64,000 nt of DNA from the NCBI GenBank assembly GCA_019115125.1, contig DXEG01000041.1, positions 1-64,000 of the forward strand, read 5' to 3'. Shown here in pieces: positions 39,651-49,450 of the stretch. How positions within the stretch are numbered: the stretch's first letter is position 1; every line of letters begins with the position of its first letter. The notes below the pieces were generated by a model. It did not search any database, had not been told where the DNA came from, and saw only the letters and a program-made list of their open reading frames with translations. The position numbers and the translations under genes were made by a program. This stretch comes from Candidatus Blautia faecipullorum (GTDB taxonomy: Bacteria; Bacillota; Clostridia; Lachnospirales; Lachnospiraceae).

Positions 39651-40685
39651 TTATTTGCCCGGGGCTTCCTGATCCGCAGGCGCCTGAATACGTTCCGCGA
39701 TCTTTTCATTGACCCTCTGCTGCTTAAACTGCACGCACTGAAAAACAGCGTTTTTGATCTCCACCGCGGAGGCGCTTCCATGAGTCTTTACAACCAGCCC
39801 CTTCAGTCCCAGAAGAGGCGCTCCGCCGTATGCGGTGGCGTCAAAGGATTTCAGAGTCTCCTTCAGAGCGGGCTTTACCAGCAGCGCTCCGATCTTGCTT
39901 CTGGCGGTGGACATCAGTCCGCCCTTGATCTTTTTGATCAGAGCTGATCCCAGTCCTTCATACAATTTCAGGATCACGTTTCCCACAAAGGCCTCGCAGA
40001 CGATCACATCCGCATAGCCGGCGGGGATATCCCTTGCCTCGATACTGCCGATAAAATTAATCCCTTCCGCCTCCTTCAGGAGCGGGAAGGTTTCCTTTAC
40101 GAGGGCGTTTCCCTTTTCCTCCTCGGCGCCGTTGTTGACAATGGCTACACGGGGATTCTTTACTCCTACCACCTGTTCCATATAAATAGTTCCCATCTTG
40201 GCAAACTGAACAAGATGAGACGGTCTCGCGTCCACATTGGCTCCGCAGTCGATGAGAAGGCTTACCCCTTCCATGGTGGGGATCAACGGCGCAAGAGGCG
40301 GCCTCTCTACTCCCCTGGCTCTTCCTACCAGAACCTGACCGCCGACCAGCACGGCTCCTGTACTTCCTGAGGATACGAAGGCGTCCGCTTCTTTATGCTT
40401 AACCAGATTTAAACCTACCACGATGGAGGAATCCTTTTTTTTGCGGATGGCGAAAACCGGCGGCTCCGCAGTCTCGATCACCTCCGACGCGGGAGCTGTC
40501 TGAATCCTGTCCCTGTCGTAATCCTGGTATTTTTCAAGCTCTTTTTTTATTTTATCTTCCTGACCAGCAAGAATCACGCTGATGTCCTTCCGTTCCTTTA
40601 TGGCATCTACAGCAGCCTTTACCGGTTCCTGCGGGGCGTAATCTCCGCCCATGGCGTCCACAACCACTTTAATCAACTCTGCCAT
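39651..40685 (-). CDS. plsX: Phosphate acyltransferase PlsX
   Basis: A 344-aa enzyme making acyl-phosphate from acyl-ACP for phospholipid synthesis. N-terminal KVVVDAMGGDYAPQEPVKA and SSGSTGAVLVGGQVLVGR are typical; YGGAPLLGLKGLVVKTHGSA is near the C-terminus. TAGGAGG precedes ATG 40685. Directly upstream of rnc; rpmF and yceD, its usual neighbours, are 7 kb away. Confidence 0.95.
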   Translation of the reverse strand: MAELIKVVVDAMGGDYAPQEPVKAAVDAIKERKDISVILAGQEDKIKKELEKYQDYDRDRIQTAPASEVIETAEPPVFAIRKKKDSSIVVGLNLVKHKEADAFVSSGSTGAVLVGGQVLVGRARGVERPPLAPLIPTMEGVSLLIDCGANVDARPSHLVQFAKMGTIYMEQVVGVKNPRVAIVNNGAEEEKGNALVKETFPLLKEAEGINFIGSIEARDIPAGYADVIVCEAFVGNVILKLYEGLGSALIKKIKGGLMSTARSKIGALLVKPALKETLKSFDATAYGGAPLLGLKGLVVKTHGSASAVEIKNAVFQCVQFKQQRVNEKIAERIQAPADQEAPGK

Positions 40686-40721
40686 AATACACCTCCTATT
40701 AAAACTCTAAGCTTTATCATA

Positions 40722-41198
40722 CTAAATTATGGGAATACCGTCAAGCTCTGCCTCTGCAAGCTCGTCTCCCCGGTAACTGAGCTTCAGTGAGAAAAAAGGC
40801 GCGTTATCCTTCAGGAGCTTCAAAAAAATCAGATCCCCCTTCCAGAGATTCAGTTTCAGGATATCCTCCTTCTTTATCCATCTGAGGACTCCCTCCCCGC
40901 ACTCCTTCATTTTTCCCTCGAAGCCGTCCGCCGTATAGAGACACATATATTCTGTCCCGTACCCTTCCTGGGTAAAGGTGACGATCCCCCGGAAACGCCA
41001 GGAGGTAAGCGTCAGTCCCGTTTCCTCCCGGACCTCACGCAGCAGGCAGTCCTCCGGGCTTTCACCCTCTTCAAAATGGCCTCCCACTCCGATCCACTTA
41101 TCCTTATTTACATCGTTCTTTTTTGACACTCTGTGAAGCATCAGATAAGAATCTTCTTTTTCTATATAACATAATGTAGTCAAAGGACTCTTTTTCAT
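40722..41198 (-). CDS. NUDIX hydrolase
   Basis: A 158-aa protein with the Nudix box GGHFEEGESPEDCLLREVREETGL near residues 38-60. The N-terminus TTLCYIEKEDSYLMLHR suggests an 8-oxo-dGTP diphosphatase (MutT type). Substrate not proven. It lies between plsX and an ABC-F gene. Confidence 0.85.
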   Translation of the reverse strand: MKKSPLTTLCYIEKEDSYLMLHRVSKKNDVNKDKWIGVGGHFEEGESPEDCLLREVREETGLTLTSWRFRGIVTFTQEGYGTEYMCLYTADGFEGKMKECGEGVLRWIKKEDILKLNLWKGDLIFLKLLKDNAPFFSLKLSYRGDELAEAELDGIPII

Positions 41199-41230
41199 CG
41201 TCTATATCCTCCTGTGCGCTTTCACACCCT

Positions 41231-43063
41231 TTATTTTTGAGCATTGATTTTATCAGCAAGATCGTTCAGATAAACCCAGCGGTCCATTTTTTCCTCCAGA
41301 AGGGTCTCCGCAGCCGTTTTTTCTCTGGAGAGCTCGTTCAGCTTCCCGGAATTGGTCGCGTTTGCCAGGATCTTTTCGTCCAGATCCGCTATTTTTTCCT
41401 CCAGCGCGGCGATCTCTCCGTCTATGGATTCATATTCTTTTTGTTCCCTGTATGTAAATTTCAGCTTCTGGGGACGGTTCTGTTTCCAGGTCTTTACCGA
41501 TTCCTTTTCTTCCGCCCTTTCCTTCCCTGCCGCAGGCTTATTGGCGCTCTGGGCGGCGGAGCCGTCAAAATCCGGACTGTCTTTCCTCTTTTTCGCCTCC
41601 AGATAATCCGTATAACCGCCTTCATACTGAATCAGCCTTCCATCCCCCTCAAAGGCAAAAATCCTGTCCGCCAGGTTGTCCAGGAAATAACGGTCATGGG
41701 ATACCGCTACGACAATGCCGGAAAAGGAATTCAGATAATCCTCCAGAATCGTCAGAGTAGGAATATCAATATCATTGGTAATCTCGTCAAGGAGCAGTAC
41801 GTTGGGAGCCGCCGCGAGAGTTTTCAGAAGATAAAGGCGCTTCTTTTCTCCGCCGGAAAGCTTCTCTATAGGCGCGTACTGCATGGAGGCGTCAAAAAGG
41901 AACTGCTCCAGAAGCTTCGACGCGCTGATCAGCCCTTCCTTTGTGGGAATATATTCCGCCACATCTCTGATATAGTCGATGACACGCTGGCGGGTATTCA
42001 TCTCCTCCATCTCCTGGGCAAAGTAGCCGATGCGGATGGTCTCCCCGATCTCCACGCTTCCCTCGTCAGGCGGAACCAGCCCGGCAATAATCTTCAGGAG
42101 AGTGGATTTCCCGCAGCCATTGGGGCCAATGATCCCAAGCCTCTGATTTTTCAGGATGATATAATCAAAATCACGGATACAGGTCTTTTCTCCATATCCT
42201 TTGGAGATATGATGAAGCTCGATGGTCTTTTTCCCCATTCTGGTTTCCGCGGAATCAATCTCCGCGTTTTTGTCCCGCGCGGGGGCTGAAGCGTTTTTCA
42301 GGGCCTCCAGTCTTTCCAGTCTCGCTCTCTGCTTGGTGCTTCTGGCCCGGCAGCCTCTTTTCGCCCACTCTGTCTCTATTCTGAGGATACTTTGGCGTTT
42401 TCTCTCAGAAGCCGCCTCCATCTCCTCCCTCTCCGCTTTTAATTCCAGAAAGCGGGAGTACTTTGCTTCATAAACATAGGTTTTTCCATGGCTGATCTCC
42501 AGTATTTTATTCGTCACCCGGTCCAGAAAATAGCGGTCGTGAGTGACCATGATCACTGTCCCCTTAAAGCGGTTCAGATAATCCTCCAGCCATGCGGCCA
42601 TCTCATTGTCCAGATGGTTGGTAGGCTCGTCCAGAACGAGAACATCCGCGGGATTCACCAGCACGGCGGCCAGAGCCACTCTTTTTTTCTGGCCTCCGGA
42701 AAGATGGGCGATCTTGTCCTGGTGACCGGTAATTCCCAGCCTGTTCAGCACCATCCTGGCGTCCGTCTCCGGAGTCCAGTCCGCTTCCCTCTTTTCTCCC
42801 GCCACATAGGAGAGAACCGAAGCCCCCTCCGGGAATACCGGATGCTGAGGAAGAAAGGAGATCCGGATTCCGTTCTGACGGATCACCTGACCCTCGTCCG
42901 GCTCCTCCAATCCGGCCAGTATCCTGAGAAACGTAGTCTTTCCCGTTCCGTTGATCCCGATCACGCCGATCTTATCCCCCTGCTGGATCCCAAAAGAAAT
43001 ATCGTCAAAAATTGTTTTATCTCCATAAATTTTGCTGACGTGTTCGATATTTAATATATTCAT
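41231..43063 (-). CDS. ABC-F ribosomal protection-type ATPase
   Basis: A 610-aa protein with two ABC cassettes: first GINGTGKTTFLRILAG and LSGGQKKRVALAAVLV with LVLDEPTNHLD; second GPNGCGKSTLLKIIAG and LSGGEKKRLYLL with LLLDEITNDID, and a linker with a Lys/Arg helix. C-terminal coiled coil (EIAALEEKIADLDEKI) as in Uup. No membrane domain. Acts on ribosomes; antibiotic resistance or Uup-like role uncertain. Stop overlaps the MATE start region (43,060-43,063). Confidence 0.88.
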   Translation of the reverse strand: MNILNIEHVSKIYGDKTIFDDISFGIQQGDKIGVIGINGTGKTTFLRILAGLEEPDEGQVIRQNGIRISFLPQHPVFPEGASVLSYVAGEKREADWTPETDARMVLNRLGITGHQDKIAHLSGGQKKRVALAAVLVNPADVLVLDEPTNHLDNEMAAWLEDYLNRFKGTVIMVTHDRYFLDRVTNKILEISHGKTYVYEAKYSRFLELKAEREEMEAASERKRQSILRIETEWAKRGCRARSTKQRARLERLEALKNASAPARDKNAEIDSAETRMGKKTIELHHISKGYGEKTCIRDFDYIILKNQRLGIIGPNGCGKSTLLKIIAGLVPPDEGSVEIGETIRIGYFAQEMEEMNTRQRVIDYIRDVAEYIPTKEGLISASKLLEQFLFDASMQYAPIEKLSGGEKKRLYLLKTLAAAPNVLLLDEITNDIDIPTLTILEDYLNSFSGIVVAVSHDRYFLDNLADRIFAFEGDGRLIQYEGGYTDYLEAKKRKDSPDFDGSAAQSANKPAAGKERAEEKESVKTWKQNRPQKLKFTYREQKEYESIDGEIAALEEKIADLDEKILANATNSGKLNELSREKTAAETLLEEKMDRWVYLNDLADKINAQK

Positions 43064-44406
43064 AAAAACGCTCCTTTTCCGCCGGGAAACCGCCTTATAT
43101 AATAGATAATAAACAATACTGCCGTGATGCTCCAGGACGCGGGATAGCTGAGCATGATCGTCTCAATTCCCGGGCGTACCGGGAGAAGGAGGAGCATCCA
43201 TGCAATTCTCAGAACACAGACTCCCCCGCAGGTGAGCAGCACCGGAACCAGCACTCTCCCGGCTCCCCTTAATGCGCCCGAAAGAATCCCGATCACCACA
43301 TAGAGAAAATAAGACGGCATCAGAAAACGCATCATATAAACTCCGATGTCTATCACCGCCGTGTCCGTGGTAAAGAGACCGTAGAGAGATCTGGCGAACA
43401 CCATCAGGATCACGCTCATGGTGACTGCTGAAATATAAGACATCAGAAGGCAGACCCTGACGCTTTTACGCATACGCCCGGTCTTTCCCGCCCCGTAATT
43501 CTGTCCCACAAAGGTGGTGATCGAAATTCCGAAAGCATTTACGATCATCCAGAACGCCGCGTCGATCTTGCCGAAGGTTCCCCACGCCGCCACATAGTCC
43601 GTCCCCAGCTTGTTCACAAACACCTGGATCACAATATTCGCCACACAGTACATGGCCGCCTCAAAGCCTGCGGGGATACCGATTTTCAGTACAGAACGGA
43701 GAGAATTCATAAAGAAATGTATCTTTCTCAGCCTCAGCCGGTAAATCTTTCCTTTTGCCATCAGCATCCCTGTCACGATACAGGCGCTGATCCCCTGGCA
43801 TGTGATCGTGGCTATGGCCGCTCCCGCCACTCCCATATGAAGCTTCACCACAAGAAGCAGATCCAGCGCTACGTTCAGGGAGCAGGCTACCGCCAGCACA
43901 TAAAGGGGGCGTCTGGAATCCCCCACTGCCCGCAGAGCCGAGGCGCCCATATTATAGACAAGGTTAAACACAATTCCCAGAAAATAGATTCTGAGATAGA
44001 CCGCCGAATCTGACATCAGCTCTTCCGGCGTTTTCATAAAGCTCAATATCGTTTTCGACAGAGCAATTCCCAGGATACTGATGATAATTCCGGCGGCAAC
44101 TGCCAGGGCATAAGCAGTATGTATGGTTCTGTCAAGGTTTTTCTGATCCTTTGCCCCGTAAAACTGGGAAATGATCACAGAGGCTCCTGAGGTCAGTCCT
44201 ACAAACACCTCCACGATCAGGTTCACGATCTGGTTGACAGAACCTCCCACTGCCGCCAGGGCTTCCTTACCCACAAAACGACCGACAACAATCGTGTCGG
44301 CCGCGTTATATATCTGCTGCAGAAACATTCCTGCCACCACAGGAAAAAAGAAAAACAATAGCTGCTTCCAGATTACCCCTTCTGTAATCTGATTTTTTTC
44401 GTTCAT
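43060..44406 (-). CDS. MATE family efflux transporter
   Basis: A 448-aa protein with about 12 membrane helices and two MATE repeats (VAGMFLQQIYNAADTIVVGRFVG at the start; INQ/GSVNQIVNLIVEVFVGLTSGASVIISQFYGA in short blocks). Cation-antiport drug exporter; substrate unknown. Reads in one unit with the ABC-F gene. Confidence 0.9.
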   Translation of the reverse strand: MNEKNQITEGVIWKQLLFFFFPVVAGMFLQQIYNAADTIVVGRFVGKEALAAVGGSVNQIVNLIVEVFVGLTSGASVIISQFYGAKDQKNLDRTIHTAYALAVAAGIIISILGIALSKTILSFMKTPEELMSDSAVYLRIYFLGIVFNLVYNMGASALRAVGDSRRPLYVLAVACSLNVALDLLLVVKLHMGVAGAAIATITCQGISACIVTGMLMAKGKIYRLRLRKIHFFMNSLRSVLKIGIPAGFEAAMYCVANIVIQVFVNKLGTDYVAAWGTFGKIDAAFWMIVNAFGISITTFVGQNYGAGKTGRMRKSVRVCLLMSYISAVTMSVILMVFARSLYGLFTTDTAVIDIGVYMMRFLMPSYFLYVVIGILSGALRGAGRVLVPVLLTCGGVCVLRIAWMLLLLPVRPGIETIMLSYPASWSITAVLFIIYYIRRFPGGKGAFL

Positions 44407-44532
44407 AAATATACTCTCACTTTCTCTCGTCCATTTTTAAGGAGAAGCAGACACTGCCGCTTCTCCTTTTCATAAGTTGCTTTCAGTATAACAAAGAGAA
44501 ATGAGAAAATCAATTCATTTAGAAACAGTTTT

Positions 44533-45216
44533 TCACGGTCCCCAGGTATACCTGTTTGTATATCTGAAATATTTTCTATAATAGTTGTTATAGGTACGCT
44601 TTGAAACAGATCTTTTATTGAAATTGATGTAATATGAACTGTGGTCCCTTCCATCACGCTCCATAGGCGCTATATATTTCGACAGCATGGCTTTTCTGTA
44701 CAGCCTTCCATTCTTTATCTGGAAACGGCAGACAGTAGAGCTCCGGCCGGTAACCATTGTTTCCAGGATAAAGCTCCTGTTGTTCCTGTTATACCGAACA
44801 GGAGACGGATAAAAATCAGTTACCCGGAAGGTTCCCAGAAGCTTAACCTTATTTTTATAAATGGTAAGCACTACCATCGCGCGGTATTTATTACTGTAAA
44901 AAAACGCTTCCGGAATGCCGTCGCCTGAAACATCTCTGATCACATATCTCAGGGAACCGTAATAAAAGGATCTGGCCGGAATCCTTTTTCCCTTATCATT
45001 GAATGATGTCCACACGGGGCAAAATCTCAGATCATAGGTGATCGTAAATCTGGAATTCCTTCTCGCCCACCAGCTCATTTTATTATTATACATCATGACC
45101 GCCTTATTATAACTGATCTTTTTCGCGGCCTGGACAGGGCTGGCCTGAACTCCTGTAAAAAGCATAATACCTGCAAGGATCCCCACAAACCATCTGAATA
45201 CTCTTCTCTCTTTCAT
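44533..45216 (-). CDS. Secreted hypothetical protein
   Basis: A 227-aa protein with a signal peptide (VFRWFVGILAGIMLFTGVQA, cleavage near SPVQA-AKK). The mature part is rich in Arg, Lys, Tyr and Asn, with RDVSGDGIPEAFFY, an FG-GAP/EF-like calcium-binding or VCBS-type segment. Probably an extracellular or wall protein. Not recognised further. A promoter is not obvious in the 137 bases upstream. Confidence 0.7.
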   Translation of the reverse strand: MKERRVFRWFVGILAGIMLFTGVQASPVQAAKKISYNKAVMMYNNKMSWWARRNSRFTITYDLRFCPVWTSFNDKGKRIPARSFYYGSLRYVIRDVSGDGIPEAFFYSNKYRAMVVLTIYKNKVKLLGTFRVTDFYPSPVRYNRNNRSFILETMVTGRSSTVCRFQIKNGRLYRKAMLSKYIAPMERDGRDHSSYYINFNKRSVSKRTYNNYYRKYFRYTNRYTWGP

Positions 45217-45305
45217 ATCGTATACTCTCCTTTCCGAATTTTGTTTTCTCTTTCTTATGACTTACAGTATAGCATAAGAGCCGGCAAATTTGTTTTTACG
45301 AAACA

Positions 45306-45339
45306 GAAGGACACTCCGAAAAATTTCAGAGTGTCCTTC
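45306..45339. terminator. Bidirectional terminator after hppA
   Basis: GAAGGACACTC (45306-45316) and GAGTGTCCTTC (45329-45339) form an 11-bp stem extended by CGAAA/TTTC. It ends the hppA transcript. Confidence 0.75.
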
Positions 45340-45353
45340 CGCACACTTTGTTC

Positions 45354-47441
45354 TCATCCAAAGAATGAGAATGCCACAAAAATCGAGGACATCAGAGAGG
45401 CTACCAGAGAAACCACCGTGATCTGCGTATTGATGGACGGTCCCGCCGTATCCTTAAAGGGATCGCCTACCGTATCGCCGATCACCGCCGCCTTATGGGC
45501 GCTGCTGCCCTTGCCGCCTTCGGCTCCGGATTCCACATATTTCTTGGAATTGTCCCACAGACCGCCCGCGTTGGACATAAACAGAGCCAGAAGAAGTCCG
45601 CTGACGATATTGCCCAGAAGGAAGCCGCCGATCGCCTGAGGGCCGCCGATAAACCCGACGATTATTGTGGAGAGAATACTCATCAGGCCGGCCGGAATCA
45701 GTTCCTTCAGCGCTCCCGTGGTAGCAATATCAATGCATTTGCTGTATTCCGGCTTTGCGCCTTTCTTTCCTTCCCGGAGACCGGGGATGGAATTGAACTG
45801 GCGATGAATCTCCGCCACCATTCTCTGAGCGTTTTTGTCAACCCCCAGGATCAGCATTGCCGAGAATACTGCCGGGATCGCCGCGCCGATCAGCACGCCG
45901 AAGAAGACCGTGGGCTCCATAATGTCAAAACCGGTGATCAGCTCTTTTCCAGCCTCGGTCAGCGCCTCGTTCGCCTCTGACATAAAGGCTCCCAGAAGAG
46001 AAATGACTGTCAGTCCCGCTGCCCCGATGGAAAAGCCTTTCGTGACAGCCTTAACCGTATTTCCCGCGCTGTCCAGCTCATCCGCCCTGCGGATCGTCTC
46101 TTCGCCCAGATTTCCCATTTCCGCAAGACCTCTGGCGTTATCTACAATAGGCCCGTACGCGTCGTTGGAGATGATCATTCCAACGATCGAAAGCATTCCT
46201 ACCGCCGCCATGGAGATTCCAAAGATCGCGTATCCCTCTCCCATGGGCTCACAGATCTTATAGGCAAGAAGAGCGGAAACCGCGATACCCGCCATAGCAG
46301 GAAGAGCGGAAATAAAGCCATAGGAAACTCCGGAAAGAATCGTAAAGGCCGGGCCAGACTGGGAAGCATGAGCCACCCTGCGTACAATCGGCTTGGAATC
46401 GTCTGTAAAATAATCTGTAGTAATACCAATGATCACGCCGACAATCAGTCCTACTGTGGAAGCGCCCCAGATCCTCCAGGAAAATCCGTCGCACAGGGCG
46501 GTAGCCGCCGCGGTAAGCACAAGAAAGATCCCTGTGGTCACATAGGTGGACATGTTCAGCGCATGTGTGGGATTTCCGTTTTTTCCGATCCTGGCGTTGG
46601 CAATTCCGATAATAGACGCCAGAAGACCGAGGATCGCGTAACAGAACACCATGGAAATATTGTTATACTCCCCGCCGGATAAGGACTGCGCGATTACAAG
46701 GGCCGACGCCATGGCCGCAACGTTTGAATCAAAAAGATCGGCTCCCATTCCGGCCACATCCCCGACATTATCGCCTACATTATCCGCGATCACCGCCGGA
46801 TTCCTGGGATCATCCTCAGGAATCCCCAGCTCTACCTTTCCGGTGAGATCCGCGGAAACATCCGCCGTCTTCGTAAAAATGCCCCCGCCTGCCTTCGCGA
46901 ACAGGGCCAGAGAGCTGGCGCCGAAGGAAAAGCCAAGAAGAATACTTGTATCGCCGACAACCATGAGAACAGCCGCCACTCCCAGAAGAGAACAGCCAAC
47001 TACCAGAAGCCCCATAACGGCGCCTCCCCGGAAGCCAACAAGAAAAGCGGGTTCAATGCCCTTCTTCGCCGCTTCCGCGGCTCTGGAATTGGAATGTGTG
47101 GCAACCATGATGCCGATTTTGCCCGCCACCGCGGATAAAGCGGTACCCAGTATGTACGCCGCCGTCATTTCCACATTGGACAGTATATTGCCGCTCCAGA
47201 CCGGGGACGGCAGCAGAATAAAAATAATCACCGCCGCCGCTCCCGCGAATTTGGCGAGGATCAGATATTCACGCCGCATGAACGTATTGGCGCCCTGCTT
47301 GATCAATGCGGCCACTTCCTGAATCTTCGCATTTTTCGCAGGCTGCTTCTTTACCCACAGATACAGGTAAACAGCATAAGCAAACGCAAGTGCGGCTGTC
47401 AAAAATGACAGCCCGTAAAAAAGTGACAGATTTTGCTCCAT
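45354..47441 (-). CDS. hppA: Membrane-bound ion-translocating pyrophosphatase
   Basis: A 695-aa H+/Na+-pumping pyrophosphatase with about 16 membrane helices. Conserved acids in FTKTADVSADLTGKVELGIPEDDPRNPAVIADNVGDNVGD (several short motifs) and DPFKDTAGPSIN at the C-terminus, which bind Mg-PPi. An Ala at the GxxGDxx position near residue 460 (NTVKAVTKGFSIGAA) is that of K+-dependent forms; ion choice not settled. The 5' leader is 185 nt long and structured. Confidence 0.94.
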   Translation of the reverse strand: MEQNLSLFYGLSFLTAALAFAYAVYLYLWVKKQPAKNAKIQEVAALIKQGANTFMRREYLILAKFAGAAAVIIFILLPSPVWSGNILSNVEMTAAYILGTALSAVAGKIGIMVATHSNSRAAEAAKKGIEPAFLVGFRGGAVMGLLVVGCSLLGVAAVLMVVGDTSILLGFSFGASSLALFAKAGGGIFTKTADVSADLTGKVELGIPEDDPRNPAVIADNVGDNVGDVAGMGADLFDSNVAAMASALVIAQSLSGGEYNNISMVFCYAILGLLASIIGIANARIGKNGNPTHALNMSTYVTTGIFLVLTAAATALCDGFSWRIWGASTVGLIVGVIIGITTDYFTDDSKPIVRRVAHASQSGPAFTILSGVSYGFISALPAMAGIAVSALLAYKICEPMGEGYAIFGISMAAVGMLSIVGMIISNDAYGPIVDNARGLAEMGNLGEETIRRADELDSAGNTVKAVTKGFSIGAAGLTVISLLGAFMSEANEALTEAGKELITGFDIMEPTVFFGVLIGAAIPAVFSAMLILGVDKNAQRMVAEIHRQFNSIPGLREGKKGAKPEYSKCIDIATTGALKELIPAGLMSILSTIIVGFIGGPQAIGGFLLGNIVSGLLLALFMSNAGGLWDNSKKYVESGAEGGKGSSAHKAAVIGDTVGDPFKDTAGPSINTQITVVSLVASLMSSIFVAFSFFG

Positions 47442-47660
47442 AAAAAAACCACCTTTCCTTTCTTCAGTCCAGAATTATAATGTCGAAAATAAGAAGATGG
47501 TTTCCTGTTTCTTTCATATCTGTATCGAGAATAAATAATATATGCGAAAGCTTCCCTGCAAGGCCGCCGGCACAGGACGTCCGCTCCCGGTATATTATGA
47601 CAGACTCCACCACTTATTCCGATTACCTTATAGTATAAATTGTATAAATTATTTTGTCAA
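47442..47660 (-). promoter_or_regulatory. hppA promoter and long structured leader
   Basis: Minus-strand TTGACA (47655-47660), 17 bp, TATACT (47632-47637). The start near 47625 gives a leader of about 185 nt before ATG 47441. Inside it, TATATTAT (47591-47598) and ATAATATA (47535-47542) form an 8-bp P1-like stem around a 48-nt GC-rich core, the only GC-rich part of this AT-rich gap. I do not match it to a known riboswitch. The remainder of the 423-bp gap (47,661-47,828) shows no gene. Confidence 0.5.
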
Positions 47661-47828
47661 TATATATTTGGAATTATATATTTCAAATAATAAATTGTTA
47701 TTTCTAAGAACTATTTGTATGAATCTATCATTTCATTTAATAGATTTAATTTTATGCTCTGTAACATGTTTTTATGGTACGAAAACCAGTTTTATTCTCA
47801 AATCTTCTAATAAAATTTCAACAAAAAA

Positions 47829-47852
47829 ACAGAACCCCGTTAAGGATTCCGT
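47829..47852 (-). terminator. rpmF terminator
   Basis: Stem ACGGAATCC/GGGTTCTGT with two wobble pairs, followed on the minus strand by a run of seven T. Confidence 0.6.
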
Positions 47853-47864
47853 TTTTCTCTTTCA

Positions 47865-48047
47865 TTAGTCTTCTACTTTGATAATCTCTTTCTTGTTGTA
47901 GCTTCCGCAGGCTTTGCAAACTCTGTGAGGCATCATCAGTGCGCCGCATTTGCTGCATTTCACCAGGTTCGGAGCGCTCATCTTCCAGTTCGCGCGTCTT
48001 TTGTCGCGTCTTGCTTTAGATGTTTTGTTTTTTGGACATATGGACAT
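47865..48047 (-). CDS. rpmF: 50S ribosomal protein bL32
   Basis: A 60-aa protein with KNKTSKARRDKRRANWKMSAPNLVKCSKCGALMMPHRVCKACG: the bL32 pattern with a four-Cys zinc ribbon (CSKC, CKAC). It is three bases from yceD, its usual partner. Confidence 0.96.
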   Translation of the reverse strand: MSICPKNKTSKARRDKRRANWKMSAPNLVKCSKCGALMMPHRVCKACGSYNKKEIIKVED

Positions 48048-48050
48048 AGG

Positions 48051-48578
48051 TTACACCTCCTTAAATTTACTAAATATATCACTGATAGCTGCCAAACGGG
48101 GATCTTTCGGCTCCTCGGCGCATCCGCAGGATCCATTATTCAGATTTTGCCCGCAGCGGCTGCAGATTCCTTTGCAGTCTTCCTTACACAGAATCTTCAA
48201 AGGCCAGCCCATCAGTACCTCAAGATAGACCAACCGGTCCACATCCAGGTCCATTCCTGTGAGATAGCTGCTCTCATCCAGATCATTCACCCGTTCCTCA
48301 TCGGTCAGCTTCATATCAAGCTTCCTGTGGATATGATAAGGAATCTCCACAGCCACCTGCTCCAGACAACGGTCGCAGGGTATTCCTGCCGTTATCCTTC
48401 CCTCTCCCTCTATCTCCAGGACTTTATCGCCTGTGTTCGTGACAGTGAGAACAAAGGGCTCTTTTTCTAAAATCGGGAAATCTCCAAGCTGAAAAACGAT
48501 TCTTTCCATCTCCAGCTCCGCAGTTGCCTGTATTGTTTTTCCCTCGCTGAATATAACGTCTGATAAATGAATCTGCAT
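48051..48578 (-). CDS. yceD: DUF177 protein YceD
   Basis: A 175-aa protein with CDRCLEQVAVEI and CKGICSRCGQNLNNGSCGC: the Cys motifs of the DUF177 family. It precedes rpmF and is needed for 23S rRNA maturation in plants and bacteria. Driven by a strong promoter (48605-48633). Confidence 0.9.
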   Translation of the reverse strand: MQIHLSDVIFSEGKTIQATAELEMERIVFQLGDFPILEKEPFVLTVTNTGDKVLEIEGEGRITAGIPCDRCLEQVAVEIPYHIHRKLDMKLTDEERVNDLDESSYLTGMDLDVDRLVYLEVLMGWPLKILCKEDCKGICSRCGQNLNNGSCGCAEEPKDPRLAAISDIFSKFKEV

Positions 48579-48604
48579 AGTATTCTCCTATTCACACTTA
48601 GACA

Positions 48605-48633
48605 ATTATACATAGGAGATTCTCATTTGTCAA
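48605..48633 (-). promoter_or_regulatory. yceD-rpmF promoter, full consensus
   Basis: TTGACA (48628-48633), 17 bp, TATAAT (48605-48610), TG before the -10. A perfect SigA promoter 26 bases from the ATG. Confidence 0.85.
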
Positions 48634-48656
48634 CGAAAATTTGCCTTTGATGTAAA

Positions 48657-48711
48657 AAAAGAGGCGCGCCGCACGAATTGATTTTCCGGCATACGGCGCG
48701 CTTCTTTTCAT
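48657..48711. terminator. Bidirectional terminator between yceD promoter and rpiB
   Basis: GAGGCGCGCCG and CGGCGCGCTTC arms with a long loop and T/A runs. Ends the sugar operon. Confidence 0.7.
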
Positions 48712-48820
48712 TTAATGCCGCCAAGGGGCACAGCAGCCTTTTCGCAGGGCTGATTTCCAGACGCTGTATCTGTTTCCAGACATTTATATCTGACATACAG
48801 CGGCGTCTGGCGTTCTCTGA

Positions 48821-49399
48821 TCAGCCAAAAATATCCGGAGGGCTCATAAGCTCCAGAGGATAATCGCCCAAATGCTTCACCTTAAAGCCGTTCGCCTTGT
48901 ATTCCTCATAATCAAAAGCATTCAGCTCGTCGCAGGCCAGCTTGTGAAACTCATAAAAATTGGGCCAGTATTCGTATCCGTCCCCAAGCCCGTGGGTCAG
49001 ATACGCGTCCGCAATGTCGCATCCCATCTGAGGAGCAACATAAAAGGCGCCCATAGCGAGAACGTTTACCCCGTTTCCGGTAATTGCCCGAAGAGCCGCC
49101 GGGACGCTTTCCACTACCCCGGAAAAAACGCCGGGACATTTGCTGGCGGCTATATGGATTCCCATTCCGGTGCCGCAGAAGATCAGGGCGCGTTCAAATT
49201 CTCCCTCTGAGATCATAGATCCCACACGAAGTCCGATACGGTGAAACATCAGGTCAGTATCGTTGTCCTCAGGGGAGCGTACTCCCACATCCGTCACCGT
49301 CCACCCATATTCCTTCAAATGCGCGACAACCGCCTCTTTCAGTGGGAAACCTGCAAAATCCGCGCCTACCAGTATCTGCTTGTCTTTAATTGTCTTCAT
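48821..49399 (-). CDS. RpiB/LacAB-family sugar-phosphate isomerase
   Basis: A 192-aa protein: VGADFAGFPLKEAVVAHL, FCGTGMGIHIAASKCPG and RAITGNGVNVLAMG, the RpiB fold with the catalytic region. It isomerises ribose-5-P or another aldose/ketose-phosphate such as tetrulose-4-P. Last gene of the ABC transport operon, so it probably acts on the imported sugar after phosphorylation. A kinase is not in the operon. Confidence 0.85.
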   Translation of the reverse strand: MKTIKDKQILVGADFAGFPLKEAVVAHLKEYGWTVTDVGVRSPEDNDTDLMFHRIGLRVGSMISEGEFERALIFCGTGMGIHIAASKCPGVFSGVVESVPAALRAITGNGVNVLAMGAFYVAPQMGCDIADAYLTHGLGDGYEYWPNFYEFHKLACDELNAFDYEEYKANGFKVKHLGDYPLELMSPPDIFG

Positions 49400-49450
49400 G
49401 CATTTTTCCTCCTTGTGCGATTAATAACGAAAGGCTTTTGCCTTTTTTAT

